A stretch of DNA of 64,000 nucleotides from Malus domestica (Eukaryota; Streptophyta; Magnoliopsida; Rosales; Rosaceae), in contig NC_091675.1 in NCBI RefSeq assembly GCF_042453785.1, positions 4,476,501-4,540,500 of the forward strand. The letters run 5' to 3'. A program made the position numbers and the translations under genes. Below, piece by piece: positions 1 to 14,316 of this stretch. Under the pieces are notes generated by a model that did no database searches, was not told the DNA's origin, and saw only the letters and a list, made by a program, of their open reading frames with translations. Within the stretch, counting starts at the first letter, position 1, and each line of letters starts with the position of its first letter.

Positions 1-1332
1 TTCATGTTGCCTTACTAAAGAAGACGACATTTACACATATATGCCACTTTTCATTTTCCTCACGACCAACGTGGGATTTGTACCACCTAGAGCAGATCTC
101 AAATTAAAATGTTAAATTTCATTTTTATAGTTGATGCGGTAAAATAATATTTTGTAAAAGTCTCTTAATTCAATTGAGATGTCAAATTATATATATATTT
201 TTTGGTTACTTGTAAAATAAAGTGGGTTAGAATTTAATAAATAAAATAATGGATAAGTGAGGAAAAGTAAAAAAAATATATGGGCCCAGCACGAAAGTAA
301 AACAAAAGCATATTTTAGCGTAGCTTTCAAATTTGATAGCAAAGTGGAGAATGTCAATCTTTGTAGGATTTTGACATTTTCTTCGGAACTAAAAAATCAC
401 ATTTGCTTTGTGAAAACAGTCCATATAGAATTTTGACATGATCTTAACGTGATAACAATAACTTTTTTAAAAATTTGTACAAATTTTAGTGAGTGAATTT
501 AAATTGGAGCAGCTTTGTTTAGCCGGTTAAGCAGTGCGGGCTATGAGAGGCCAGGCCCGAGTTGACCCGAAGGATCCCGTATCTGCTCCGTTTTCAATGG
601 AAAGGAAAAAAAATACGGGTGGTGGTGGTCAACTCCGACCCGCCCAAGTGACCCGAACATCAACGGTCCAACACACCAGTAATTGTAAACGATTAACTGT
701 GACTGCGTGTAAATCCCGCGAAAGTCAGGGTTATTTTCGGTGGTCGGTAAATGTCGATACCCGAAATTACAACCCTCGCCGAGACTCCGATTTCTTCAGC
801 TCTCTCTGCTAGCAAAAATCCTCCGATTTCTAAACCCTAGCACCTGTGAGTGGTGGTGAACCCACTGTCGCAGAGGTCCTCTCGCTCCTCCGATCGTCGA
901 CGGAAGCAAGTTCTCGCACCGCCGATTGCCTCCCCCCCTCACTCTCCTTCTGTAAGTGTTTCTTCTCCTCCTCCTTGCTCTGAAAATTCCGAACGATTGC
1001 CCATCCCTTTCTTCTTCGTGTTCTTTCCCTTCCTTTCCTCTACGTTTTGCCCTAGGTTTTAATTGCAGAGACCAATTGAATTTGATGTACTGTTATAGTC
1101 GAATTCGTATTTGCAAATGCGGACGTAGATATGGGGACACGAGATAGAACAGTGAATAGGCGAGCTTAAGTTGCATTGATTAATTCAGCGTGCTTTACCT
1201 GTTTTAATGCATTTGCAGTCACATTTTACTGTTTTTTTGGGCATGTACTAGCTCCATCTTGTTCACTTAATTCGCAAGATTTGATTACGTTTTTTTATTT
1301 TTGCAGTTGGGTCCCATTGTGTATGCGCTGCA
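1..1332 (+). promoter_or_regulatory. Upstream region and 5' leader of the PRP40 gene
   Basis: AT-rich sequence up to about 500 is followed by a GC-richer stretch with a telo-box-like 'aaaccctag' at about 832-840 and pyrimidine-rich leader sequence to 1050. A probable leader intron lies between about 950 and 1306, because 'ttttgcag' at 1299-1306 looks like an acceptor just before the start codon. Short open frames here show no family resemblance and I do not call them genes. The exact transcription start is not visible. Confidence 0.45.
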
Positions 1333-4300
1333 ATGGCGAATAACCCTCAATCCTCAGCTGCGCAGGTGCCGAATTTTAACCTTGTTATGGTTAAGCAGTC
1401 AATCATATGAATTTATTTCTTGTCCTGTTTTGCAATTCACTTTTGATTATAGTTTATTGTTTAGATAGTGAAATTATTTTAAGGATGTTCCATGTTCATG
1501 TTGGCTTGCTTGGGGACAAATAACTTCGTATTTCATCGTTGTTGTTAAGGGGCCGAATACCTTATTCATTTCAAGTGCATAAGGATATGTGTTTTAGTAA
1601 TCTTGTTTATGTAATTTTCACCTGTTTTGAATCTGTTTTTTTCTTTGGTCTCTCCTATCTATCTGGATTAGCCATTTCGGCTTCCCCCAGTTGCTCCCAT
1701 GGGTCCTCAGAGTTTTGGTTCATCTCCTCTTCAAGTAAATTCCTTTCCTGTCCATCTTTGGTGCCTTTTGTATTCTCTACTTCCTGGCGGACTATTAATA
1801 AGTGGTGTATGTACAAATCCCTTCAATGCAGTACCGACCAGTGGTTCCAACACAGCAAGGACAGCAATTTATTTCACCAGCTCCCCAACAATTTCAGCCT
1901 GTGGGACAAGGTATTCCTTCTCCAAATGTTGGGATGCCTGCTAGTCAAAGTCAGCAATTACAATATTCTCAACCAATGCAACCGTATCCTCTCAGGCCAA
2001 GTCAGCCTGGTCATCCTCACTCGTCACAGGCGTTGCCTATGCAATACATGCAAACGAGGCCTATTACATCTATCCCATCACAGTCTCAGCAACCTGTCCC
2101 ACCTTTTAATAACCAAATGCCTGGAATGCCTTATTCTTCCTCATATGTGGTAAGTTCTCACAGTGTTATCTGTATATATGTGTTTTCCTCGATTTGATTC
2201 AGCATATTTTTAAAATATTTATGTGCATCTGAATTGTTCAGTTCACTCCGCCTACGTATGCCCAGCCACAAAATAATGTCAATTCACAGTTTCAGCCGAT
2301 GTCTCAAATGCAAGCACATGTTGTATCTGCTACAGGACAGCCTTGGGTGTCCTCTGGTAATCAGGGTGTAGCAGTTCCTTTTCCAGTACAGCAGTCTAGC
2401 CAACAATCTTCAAGCACTCCTTCCACAGATTCTGTAAGTGCTTTATTTATTAAAATTCAATTTAGTTACCTTTAAGCCATTAAATGTTAGGTTAAGGTCA
2501 TTGTTTCAATATCTCCTTTTGGTACTACCCCAGAACCCAAAAGATATGTCATCTGAGTGAATTTCTGATTATTTCATCTAAATTGTCATTTTAAAATTAC
2601 ATTTGTCATGTTTTTGCGATTCCATACAGCCCCATGAAACAGTAAGCACACTTAGATGCTGATGCGACACTGAATCATGCAAACCATTATCTTCAGTGTC
2701 AATGAAAAATGAATGGATTTTCTTCTTTGTGTTGTAATTTTTACTCTCCTAATTTTCAGGCTGTAAATGTTTCTAGCCAAGCACAGCAATCTTCTTCGGA
2801 TTGGCAAGAGCATTTGGCGGTTGATGGAAGAAGGTAAAATTGTAATTTTGTCTGCTTTTTCTCCTTCTAGGTTGGTGAAATATGATGCGTTATTAAAGTG
2901 GTTCTTTATTTATTTTTCAATGAGAAACACTGTGGTTCGATATTTGTGAGACTTACTCTGGTTTATTATTTATTTTGAAGTTCTTCCTGACCTTATGCAT
3001 TCTTACTTGTTTTATTTCTATTTTGTGATGGATTCTTTTTTTTTTCTTCCAGATATTATTTCAACAGAAGGACAAGACAATCTAATTGGGAGAAGCCTTT
3101 AGAATTGATGACACCGATGGAGGTGAGTCATATTGCTGATTGGTTACCAGTGGCTAGAACTTTTATATATAATCTCCAATGACCTGTTGAACATGCCTTT
3201 GGAATGTTTTTTGTATTTGCAATTTTGCCCAGAAAATTTATTGCCATTTATGGATGTTTGAAAAATTTAGGTTGTAACTATGCTTAAATTGGTTTATGCG
3301 AATTATTCTTTTATTTGCATGTGCTTTAACTGGTTTGTAGATGTCATGGCAAGTCTGGAGAAATTTTACAACTGCTCTATAAGCTCACTTTGAAGACGAG
3401 GTTTCATTTCACAAGGCAGGCAATAATTGCTATTTACTTCATATTTATCTTGTAGTTGGATGTGGTTAATGAATGCCAAGCAGTAATTGATGCCATTACC
3501 CATATCATCCATTATCCTTGGTGGAGATGAGTGTACTTTTTGCCTATTTATTTTTCTCTCCTCTGTGGGTTGGTTTTGTTTGAGTATCTTCTTAGCGAAG
3601 TGTTTCCAATTTCTATTTGTTTCTTATCTTCTTTCCCTCTAAGGCTATGTTTGATATTCTTGTTAGTTTTTATGGTTTTTAGAAAATGAATTATAAAACG
3701 CACAGGCACACAGCCAACCCTTCTTTTCGTCTTTCTTGCATACACAGTTGCATTAGTAGATTAACATATGCATGTATACTCATGTGCACGCCAGTCAGAG
3801 AGTCAGACACATATGCGCACCCAAACTCCCACATTGATGCTGCTTGTCACAGGTTTTCTTGTGGCTGTGGTACTTGTTCTATGGTATTTTTTTTAACTTA
3901 ATTTTTTTGTTAGTATGAGAGTTATAATATTGGACAGTATTATTTTTAACCTTTTTCTTAAAAAGGTATCCCTGCATGCACTTGTTAGTTGTATATGACA
4001 TTTTTGTTGTCTATGGTTTATAAAGGCTTTTTCAACAGGAACTCTTGTGCTATTGTCAGAGGTATGAAATGATACATCACTGGGATTGGGTTTTTTACTT
4101 CAACAATTATTATGTCTGTGATTAATATTTGCATGTGTCCCAGCTTTTCATTATATGTAGATTTTAGTTATATCCTGTCATGGTTTCACCATATGCAAGG
4201 AAAGGCCTAACAGTGCTAATGGAAGAATCGCAAGGATATGTAGAACTTCTAGTGGGTACTGTAATTTGTACTCTGCTGGTGTTAATAAACTATGAGTTCT

Positions 4301-7300
4301 CTCCTGCTGCTTTTCTATAGAAGTAAAGGAACCAGAGGATATAACAGTTTATCACTGCTGCTTTGTTGTAGTACTTTTTGTTTTCATTTTTCACCTGTTA
4401 TATGCATTTGGTTAGCTTCATTTATTTGCTTCCTATACCTGTTGGGTGTGTAATTCGCCACGGGAGGTCAGGCATCTTCATTTACATACATGTATCGATC
4501 TCAGGTTGATCTTTTGGGGGGAGGGGGGGAGCTTTTGTACGAACTTATTTACGGTTGTTTCTTTTTCTAGTGAACCTATTCTTTTTTATTGATTATGCTA
4601 GACTTTTAGTATTCTTTCAGGAATGGCTTGATTGAGATAATCTTTCACCTAATAATTTTTCTCGCTGTAATAGAGGGCTGATGCATCAACTGTTTGGAAG
4701 GAGTATACATCTGCAGATGGGAAAAAGTGCGTGTATTCTTATCATTCTGTTTAATCCCCTAATTCCTGATTTTGTTTTCTCAATATGCATGTCAATGATT
4801 TTTTTTTGGGGCCATTGTTCACTGTTAGTTTGAGTGGCTGATTCAGGTATTATTACAACAAGGTTACAAGGGAGTCTAAGTGGACAATTCCAGAGGAGTT
4901 GAAGGTTTCTCATCCTGTTTATTCTTTCTCTCCCTTCTTTATTTTTTTGTAATGTCCTTACACTGTGAAGTACATGCTTCCAGTTGGCTCGTGAACAGGC
5001 TCAAAGAGAACTAATCCAAGGAACACATTCAGAATTGAATTTGACTTCTCATACCCCTCCTGCTGTTGCTTCAGCTGAAACACCTATGGGAGCTAGTTCA
5101 GTTGGCCCCAGCACTTCTTCAGCCCTACCTGTGATGGTCTCGAGCCCTGTTGCAGTTACACCTGTGTCTTCCTTTTCTAATCCTTCTGCTATCACACCTA
5201 CTGGATCATCAGTTGCTTCTGGTGCACAGCCTTCCATAACTGGTGCCGTTGGCAGTCAACCTTCTGCAGTTACTGTGAGTCCACTGCCCGCTTCTGTTTC
5301 AGGGAGTTCCGGAGTTCCTCCTACTTCGGTCAATACCACTACAAATTCACTGTATGGATGTTTTTGGGTGCTTTATTTTCTATGCTCTGTTGATCCTTCT
5401 GTGGTTTATATAATCTTCGAGTCCAAATTGGTCTTATGTGTCTTGAAAAATTACAGGAGTACTTATGAAACTGTAGCATCTCAAGATATTTCAAGTTCAG
5501 CTGATGGAACTTTGACTCAAGATATTGAGGTAAGGTTTTTTTCTTAATGGAAACATGCACATTAATTTCACCTTTTCTAGACACTGCCGTAGCAAGTCTT
5601 ATTTCAGAGCAGTTCTTTTGCCTGTTTCAATTGTGGTTTAAAGCAATTAACGAGACCAGATGCTTAATCGTCTTTTCTGAGATTTCTCTATGGCAGGAAG
5701 CCAAAAGAGGTATGGCAGTTGCTGGAAAAGTCAATGTGACTCCTTCAGAGGAGAAAACATTTGATGACGAACCATTGGTGTATGCCAATAAGCAGGTACA
5801 AAGTTTAGGTTTTGTTTCTTTGTTCAATTTTGTTTCATTTTTGTGCCTTTATTTATTTATTTTCATTTTTGTGCCTGTCTTTTTCTTCTTTCGTCTAAAA
5901 TAATCTGATAATTTTTTTTCTCTTTTAGGAGGCAAAAACTGCATTCAAATCACTTCTGGAATCTGCAAATGTTCAGTCCGATTGGACTTGGGAGCAGGTG
6001 GCTTCACTTCCATTCTTTTTTTCACTGTCTTATATTGTTGAGGAGTCTTCTTATATTCTATGGTATGTTGTATCAGACAATGAGGGAGATCATTACTGAC
6101 AAAAGATATGGCGCATTAAGAACTCTAGGTGAGAGGAAGCAAGCATTTAATGAGGTAAACTTTTGGTTAACGTCTTAACTCGCTTTAGAGTGAGTGTGTC
6201 GTTCTTTTGTTACATGGAAGACTACTTTAATCTAATTAGAATTCTTGATGCTTAATGACTTTCCCTCTGCTTAATATTCAAGATGTTCATCAAGAATATT
6301 TCGTATCCTGTTTAAACCTAAAACATATGTGTTGAATTGTAGTACTTGGGTCAAAGGAAAAAACTGGAGAATGAAGAGAGGCGCGTGAGGCAGAAAAAAG
6401 CTCGGGAAGAATTCACAAAAATGTTGGAAGTATGTTGATTACAAGTCATAATTGGTTATTGCATTTTTTCTTTACAACTTTATATTACCTCTTATCTAAA
6501 AGACCATGTTTTGTTTTTTTTTAAAGGAGTCCAAGGAACTTACATCAGCAACTAAATGGAGGTTTAGTCTCTCCCTGCATCATGAATAGTTTGCTATTAT
6601 TTTACTCTTTGTATGTGTATTTTTTACAACACAAAATGTTTTAGATGTTCTAACTGATGCATTTACCTGATCAGCAAAGCTGTGAGTATGTTTGAAAATG
6701 ATGGACGATTCAAGGCTGTAGAAAGAGGTAGAGACCAGGAAGATCTTTATGAGAGCTACATTGTAGAACTCGAAAGGAAGGTAACAGTTTGCGTTTTATT
6801 TCACATTTTCTGACTTATTCAATCCACCAGATGTAGATGTCATGTTGTACATTTGGGCTTAATATTTGACTCCAGATTTTAAATTCATAACGAAAGATTT
6901 TTGGTAACCAATAAAGAGAATGGAGAATCAGAACTACTTGCTTTATGTGTGAATTATGTTGAAATACCAGAAATTAGGCACGTAGTATTCGATTATAGGC
7001 TGGCAGCTGGCTGCCTCACATACACATACTATAATCCTTAGTCCGGTTTTATGCTCGTTCCATATCCCTTCAATTTGTGGCTTCTTTTAGGATTTAGGCA
7101 ATTTCTCATTGTTAAATGTTGCCCTAAATGGTTTCCTTTCATTTTCATTGTCCTTTTGGTGTACTCCAAAATGTTCTGTCACTAAATGTGGCACCTAAGT
7201 AGACATTGACAGTTCATAGATGATAGGGAATATCACCACATAGCGAAGTGCACAATTTTAAGTTTTTTAAGTCTCAAGCAGAACTATGAAAAACTAATAC

Positions 7301-10300
7301 TGAGATGCATTTGGTTGCCATATGTGTCGGTATTCCATTGCCATTCTCTTTTGAAGTTTGTGGATAAAAAAATAGGTACTCGTATGTCACAAAGGATGTC
7401 TGTTCTTACTGCATAGGTTGCAATGTTTAATTGCAGGAAAAAGAAAAGGCAGCTGAAGACCATAAGCAGAATATAGTAGAGTACCGGAAATTTCTGGAAT
7501 CTTGTGACTTTATCAAGGTAAGTCTTTGTAAAATGAACGTGCACATAATTAATATTATATTTTTGTTTTTGTGATTCCTTGTATCTATAACCCATTTGCA
7601 TGGTCATCGTCATTTGCAGGTGAACAGTCAGTGGCGGAAAGTTCAAGATCGCTTGGAGGATGATGAGAGATGCTTGCGCCTTGAAAAGCTTGCCAGGTTG
7701 CTCATTTTCCAGGTAAGTCACATAATCTATTGTCAATCAGGCGTGTTCTGTGTGTGTAAAATGATTGGTTATGTTAATTTAGTAGAATTATATGACGGCA
7801 TTTTTGGTGCAGGACTATATTCGTGACCTCGAGAAGGTGGAAGAGGAGCAAAAGAAGTTACAGAAGGTATAATCCCGTATAAATTATATTTTCCTTTTCA
7901 AGTTTATGTTCTTATATTTGTCTCTAACTTCAAGGAACAATTGAGGCGGGTAGAAAGGAAAAACCGCGATGAGTTCCGCAAGCTGATGGAAGAACATGTT
8001 GCCGATGGCACTCTTACAGCTAAAACTCTCTGGCGTGATTACTGTTTGAAGGTGCTCGACCTTAAAATTGTAGCAGAGATAATATGTCTAGAACAGTTGC
8101 ATAGTAAATTCAAAGACAATTGATGATTTTCTTCTGCATCAGAAATTCGTTTCATAAGTGCTGTCTTTGGGTTGTAGGTTAAAGACTTGCCTCCTTATGA
8201 AGCTGTTGCATTGAACACCTCTGGTTCAACACCAAAAGAATTGTTTGATGATGTTTTTGAAGAATTAGAGAAACAGGTGATGCTTAACATCTCATGCCTC
8301 AGTCCATTAATGATTTTGTATTGTTAGTTAATGTTGATACATCGAGATGTAATTGAAGGAAGTTGAGGTTCTTCATAAAACCAATTGGCAATATGGGGAA
8401 TAGCCCAACTTCTTGTAAACACATGCATGGTCCCTTAATTCTCTGATATGGGATTCACACTTTCCAAGTTATCAACACATAGCTCACTTGTGGGGTCATG
8501 GAATCCTAACATGTGGACAACACATATTGGGTGATGTGGGAGCATGCCGGTTGTTGAGCTTAACATGTGGGCTAACCTACTGGGATACTATAGAGGAAGT
8601 TGAGGTTTCACTATATGAGGAGTCCCAACATTTTATTACCACATGCAAGGTCCCTTAATTTCGTGATGTTGGGACTCACTCTCAACAGTTTGGACTGGAT
8701 GCTCTTACATATAGAGTATCAGAGATGGCAATTCATATGTTATGCTAATGATCGCATGTGCTCCTCACCACCCAATATTCTAAAGCTCCATGTGTTTTGG
8801 CTCTGTCACGGCATTCATGTCACACGTGAGGTGTTGTTGAGAATAGAATCCCACATCGGAAAATTAAGAGCCTTGCATAGCAATAGATATTATCACGGTA
8901 CTCTCCCACATTACCAGATGATTGTGGGTTTAATGCTCTTACTTCTACAGCTAAAATACAATATCAGTTTTAGAGTTTGATTGCATTACACAACTTTGAA
9001 CCTGCAATTCAGATGACTTTATGCATGACATTATTTTTTCTTGTGGACAGTATCATGACGATAAAGCTAGGATAAAGGATGCAATGAAGTCAGGGAAGGT
9101 ATGATGTTTATAACTGTATAATCTTATAAACTTGTGGCATTTTGGGAAACATTTCAAATATCATTCATTTCTTTACCCAGGTTGCCATGGCATCCACATT
9201 GGCGTTTGAAGAGTTTAAGGTTCCTATTCTGGAAGAAATTGGTTCTCCACCAATATCAGACATTAACTTCAAGGTAAACCCCTGTATTTTCAGTCTGTTG
9301 CTAGCTTAAAACTGATATTTTTCCCCTATCATTTGTATGCTTGAAATATAAAGGTATGTAGAATATGAGTTGATTGTGTTTTTTACTCATTGTTGGCATA
9401 TTCCCAGCCCCGATTAAGCAAATAAAGTTAGTTTGTGTGTAATCAACATATGTTGAAGTGGCTCTTTGTTCACTGAGATTCGTACAATTTACTTGGTTGT
9501 AGCAGTATCAGTGTTTCTTGTATCTACTTGGTTTGAAACTTTGCTATTTTGACCCTAGCAACTTATAACCTGGTGTATCATTGTAGTAAGAAGCCTTAAT
9601 GGTTCAGTTTATCTGGCCAAGACATTAAATAATATCATTTTTTTTTCTTTGTGCTTCTTTACTTATTAAAGCTGAATTGAAATTTGAAAATGACTGCCAG
9701 TAAATAATTAAACTGTAAGCACTTATCTTCATTTGATTTAAGTTTACACGATTATGCCATCATCTGTAACAGTCAATTCACGGATGCAAGGATCAACTGT
9801 TTTTTGGTTTCTAAATCAGCAACAACTGATGTGACTGTTTGTATTTACCTGTGGATAATTTGTGTGTTTGAGTCTGCTAATACTTTTACTCCTTTTGAAG
9901 CTTGTGTACGAGGAATTATTAGAGAGAGCCAAGGAGAAGGAGGAGAAAGAGGCAAAGAAGCGTCAACGACTTGCTGATGATTTCAATAAACTTTTGCACA
10001 CAATCAAGGTACAGTGAACTTCTGTGGAAGAGGATGATGTGTGATGCTAGAGATTGTATTGACCTTCTATGTTATGTGCTTTGTAGGAGATAACGGCTTC
10101 TTCTAATTGGGAAGATAGCAAACAGCTTTTTGAAGAAACCCAAGAATACAGGTTTTTCTAATGAGAACTTTATTATAAAAAAAACATTTAACATGCCTTT
10201 GTTGTCTGAATTTTTTAGTTTTTGGTCTGAAAATTATTTCTTAATTTTATTTTCAGATCAATTGGGGAAGATAGCGTTAGTAGGGAAATTTTTGAGGAAT

Positions 10301-11057
10301 ACATTACAAACTTACAGGAGAGGGCTAAAGAGAAGGAACGCAAGCGTGAGGAGGAAAAGGTGTGAATCTTATTGTCATCTATAATCTGTTGGTGTCATTT
10401 TTAAAAGACAATATCTCAAAATTTGAGCCTGTGTAATTTTTTGTAGGAGTGGCATGTAATTCATTGTTATCATTTATGAACTGATATCTTGAATTGGGAA
10501 TTTCTTACTGATTCTGATACTTTTGCAGGCCAAAAAAGAGAGAGAAAGAGAGGAGAAAGAGAAGCGGAAGGATAAAGAAAGAAAGGAGAAGGAAAGAGAA
10601 CGTGAAAAAGAAAAGGGAAGGGAACGATCTAAGAAGGATGAAACAGATAGTGAAAATGTAGACATAACTGATACTCATGGGCATAAAGAAGATAAGAAGA
10701 GGGAGAAAGACAAAGATAGAAAGCACCGGAAGCGGCATCAAAGTTCTGTCGATGATGTAGGTTCTGATAAGGAGGAGAAAGAGGAGTCTAAGAAACACAG
10801 ACATAGTAGTGACCGCAAAAGATCAAGAAAAGTACGTGAACTTATTTCGTAATATATTTGGCCAATACCTTTAAGCTATTAATGAATGGAAAATGTATGA
10901 TTATTTTCCTGTTGTTTTATGGTAGCATACACCTGAATCTGACAGTGAAAGTCGGCATAGAAGGCATAGGAGAGAGCATCGGGATGGTTCCCGTCGAATT
11001 GGTGGGCATGACGATCTTGAAGATGGGGAGCTTGGTGAAGATGGGGAAATTAAGTAA
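1333..11057 (+). CDS. PRP40A: Pre-mRNA-processing protein 40 (PRP40A-like), 28 coding exons
   Basis: U1 snRNP-associated splicing factor that helps bridge the 5' splice site and branch point in the nucleus (family knowledge). I traced exons 1333-1365, 1672-1734, 1832-2149, 2242-2433, 2760-2833, 3053-3122, 4674-4726, 4847-4904, 4984-5351, 5457-5529, 5697-5795, 5929-5997, 6077-6154, 6343-6429, 6527-6561, 6675-6780, 7437-7517, 7620-7712, 7813-7866, 7935-8051, 8178-8276, 9051-9098, 9181-9273, 9901-10008, 10087-10151, 10257-10359, 10529-10831 and 10926-11057. All have GT-AG borders and the sum is 1024 codons, giving 1023 aa. The order is a Gln/Pro/Ser-rich N-terminus (1-200), two WW domains (about 212-245 and 254-287, with paired W and YY residues), a Ser/Thr-rich linker, a chain of FF domains (from about 467), and a Lys/Glu/Arg-rich tail ending in an acidic [14 protein letters not shown] motif. 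Which PRP40 paralogue it is remains uncertain; the call of PRP40 is firm. Confidence 0.93.
8277..9050 (+). repeat. Long PRP40 intron with repeat insertion
   Basis: At 774 bp this is one of the longer introns of the gene. It contains two related stretches (about 8356-8480 and 8592-8690) sharing 'gaagttgaggtt' and 'catgc..ggtcccttaatt', and an 'aatcccacatcgg' motif at about 8848. Such motifs are common in plant LTR-derived repeats. I cannot define element ends, so this is a probable degenerate insertion and not a named element. Confidence 0.4.
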
Positions 11058-12595
11058 GCCCTGCTGATGTATCTTCATAGGAGGTGATTTTTTGTGGCAT
11101 ATCAGGGTCTAAACATGCCGAATATAACCAAGATTATTTTGTTTAGCATATCTCATGGTCATACACGACGGAAATCTGATAGATGACATGTTGCTGTTGT
11201 TAATTCTGAATGAAGAATTAATATGTCCAGAGTCCAGTGGTAGTTCTTTTGCATAATGTTTGAAAAGAATTTTTTGATTTCTATACCAAGGCGGTCGTCT
11301 GAAGGTGACTGGATAGTGGACCAAAACAAAGTTGCGGATGACCGAAATATAAAATGCAACATTCTTCAGAGTTAATTTTCAAGTGAATGCTGTGTATTAT
11401 TCAGCGGTGGGTGGAGGGCGAGTAGTGAAATTGATCAGATGTGGTAAGATTAAGCTCTCCGACCACCGGATTGACTAGTTTCTATGCAGTATTTCTGAGT
11501 TTTGTCGAGTCCGATAATTGCAAGACAACTGAACATGATATTGCAACAAGTAGATATGCATAACAGGATTGTGATCTTATCTCTGAGGTGATAGTGGAAA
11601 GCTTATTGGGACCATATGATTTAAGCATTAAATGCAAAGAGAAGAGATGAGGCAGGTTAATTCTACTTGTTTAAATGCTTATTGCTTCATCCTGCTGTCC
11701 ATGTTGTGCGTGCTGTTTGGTTTTCTTCTCTTTTTGGTCCGGGCGAAAAATAAATTCACCTTCCAAATGGTTGTGCTGTGTCTGTGTGCGCATTTATATT
11801 GGCTTCTTGTATTATTTCTCTCTCTCCTTTCGTTTTGTTTAGTTACGGATTTAAGAATTTATAAAACTTCTCTGGTGAAGGGAAAAAACTAGATAAGGGG
11901 GTGTCTGTGTCCGGCAATGTCATATCATATGTAGAGCACATATCTTAAAAGCACAAAACTCGTATTTTGTTCGGATGTGTCACCATGTAGTTATGTCGGT
12001 GTAAGAGCTGTCTTAATCAGGCAGCCTGCCAACAAGTTTACTTTTGGCAAAGATGACATGCTAGGAGGCGAGTGTTGCTTACCAATACTCAATAAATCCG
12101 GAAGAAAAATATATGTTTTTTATGTAACAATCATTTCCTCGTTACAGGTAAATCATAGTTTAACACATGTCAAAACTTTTATGTGCTAGTTTGTGTTTTG
12201 TAGTTATGAATTAATGACTTCTTTAACTACGAGGAGCAAAGCAGTAATCTAAATAAAGTGTGCTACCCAGAACTATCGACGACAATGGGAGACATTAAGA
12301 TGACGGGACACGAGTGGTTGTGAGAGCCGTCAAAAGTAGGAGAGTAACTTTCATGATATTGTATCATTAGCACAAGTCACAGCAGCGCCTTGGAAGTCCT
12401 CGTATAGGCTTCCTTGCACTGCTGGTACACCAGTATGACACGTTGGACCAATAAGGTGATGCCATGTGGGCGGTCTGGGATGTCACCATGGCGTACCGGG
12501 AGTGTATGGTAGTCTTCATGGGATGAGGTTGCTCTGTCTAGAATTCAATTAGCTCAACTAACTTGGGTATCTCATACCAAATAATATTTTAGTCT
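11058..12595. other. 3' region of PRP40 and intergenic space
   Basis: The first few hundred bases are probably the PRP40 3' UTR, because the 11058-11170 stretch is also conserved in the duplicated copy near 21 kb. From 11.9 to 12.55 kb there is more GC-rich sequence of unknown origin with no convincing coding frame. I see no RNA gene or intact element. Confidence 0.4.
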
Positions 12596-13268
12596 TCAGA
12601 ATATGTCTTTGATGATGTCTTGTAAAATGGCGTCTCCAATTTCCGACCCAATTTCCCTTCTCTCTTGGTAATTATCACCCCATTCTTCAGCCGAAGCCAA
12701 CAAGTCCCACTCCAACAAAAAGTTGACGTTGCCTTGGTGCCCAGCCTGTTTATCCCCCCAACTCCCCAACTTCTCATAAACCAGCTTCCCAATCTCTTCG
12801 GCTCCAAGAAATCGGTCGCAGTTATGCTGCTGCTGCTCTTTCAATTTCTTCGCATGATTTTCCATCATCTCCCTCACGCAATCAAACAGGAGCAGCCTTG
12901 TCTGCTGCCACACCCTCTTCGATTTTGCGAAATGAGGGGATGGATTGATGCTAGACCGGGCAGGCTCTAGCATTTCTGAAACTCCAGAAGCTGTTGGGTT
13001 CTCAAATGGTGGGTGGAAAAGTAGTTCCCAGAGAGAAGATGATAATATTGAGTCTTCTGTAATCTTGTTGAAGCTATAAGTGGATGGACATGGAGTTTGC
13101 AGTTCATACTCTGTTTAGCCACAAGAAAATTGACTAGTATAAAATTCCTTAAAAATTCTCATAATTAAGACGATATTTTAAACTACTCTAATTAATGGTG
13201 AGGAGAATTCGAAATTGGGTAGAGGAGTTAAGTGCACCGTCCTGACCAACTGGCTTAACTCGTGTATG

Positions 13269-13358
<90 letters not shown>

Positions 13359-14130
13359 CTAACTGTTATGAAGAGGTAAACTTGCATTTGCATGGGGAGG
13401 TTTATCTTCTGGTACCGAATCGGGGTTTTGTTGCTTACGGTGAATCTCCGATGACTGTCCGTTGAGCCGTTCTATCTGTAACTGTAACAGCCTGTTGGCT
13501 TTGTTAGCAAGCAAATCAAATGAACATTTTTGTAGAAATCGGAAATTGGTCTGCTACCAAACTATCATCAATATTGTCGAAAATGTATCGATAACATGAA
13601 AAGGAATATATCGAAAGTGGTGTTTCCACCTTTCTCTCTTTCATATTGCAGGATTCCGAAACTTGAGAAGCGTCTGCTGCAACTGAGGCATCATGATCAT
13701 TTCGCAACGAAACAGGGGCTTCATCTGTTGATTCTTTTTCGCCCTCGGTGCACAAATCATACTGCGTCTTACTACTAGCAGATGAAAATCTATCCGATTC
13801 CCCGCTTTCCCGGCTACTTCTCCGCGTGTTGGTGCCGGCATTGGACTCCCCCTCTCTCTTTTCACAACCCTTAATGCTTGTTGTCTCACTATGTCTTGAA
13901 ACAAGCTTTTTATACAGACATCTCAGTATCTTAGGGCAGCTGAGATTGCCCCAACTGGATGATCTGGTAAGTTTCTTGCCCGAATTGCTATTCCTACTCC
14001 TCGAATTTCTGTTTGTACTCGAGCTTTTTCTCAGGTAACCCCTTTCGGATAGGTAAACCTCTAGGACGAAGGGTTCTTGCTGCTCTTGGAGGAGATCTGC
14101 AAGTTTTACTGGCTTGGGGGTGGAAGCCAT
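12596..14130 (-). CDS. DUF4378-type plant protein, two exons
   Basis: Minus-strand gene with exon 1 about 14130-13630 and exon 2 about 13108-12596, giving about 337 aa. The start MASTPKPVKLADLLQ is preceded by a leader with a TG/AG microsatellite. The first exon is Ser/Arg/Lys-rich, with a short conserved-looking 'RSSSWGNLSCPKILRCLYKKLVSR' type block described here only by its position (about residues 50-75). Exon 2 carries the C-terminal DUF4378-like segment: an SSSLWELLFHPP motif, a long helix around LLFDCVREMMENHAKK, and a terminal EIGDAILQDIIKDIF helix. The family is plant-specific with no firm biochemical role; some members are microtubule-linked TRM proteins. The donor after residue 167 keeps frame, but its acceptor (13109-13110) is not strong, so the junction may shift by a few codons. 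The intron holds a long GA repeat. Confidence 0.7.
13271..13356. repeat. (GA)n microsatellite, about 43 units
   Basis: An uninterrupted GA/CT dinucleotide tract of about 86 bp lies inside the intron of the DUF4378 gene. On the gene's strand it reads as a polypyrimidine CT tract. It produces spurious Arg-Glu and Leu-Ser open frames that are not genes. Confidence 0.97.
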
Positions 14131-14314
14131 TGGAGAATTCTATGGTTAGGGAGGGGTTGAGATAAAAAAAGAGTTGGGGTGCAAAGTAGAAAAGCTGGCA
14201 AATGAGAGACGGTGGTGAGGTTCTGAAGGTGAGTTAATTGAGGACGACAAATCATATCCATCAGCTTTGGGACTGAACAGAAGCAGAACAGAGAAGGAAG
14301 GTTGGTATTTATTT

Positions 14315-14316
<2 letters not shown>

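Noticed and set aside
3548..3901. Small open frames in the 3-4 kb PRP40 intron
   Set aside because: Both strands show unremarkable frames in intron sequence; the traced exons skip this region and keep frame.
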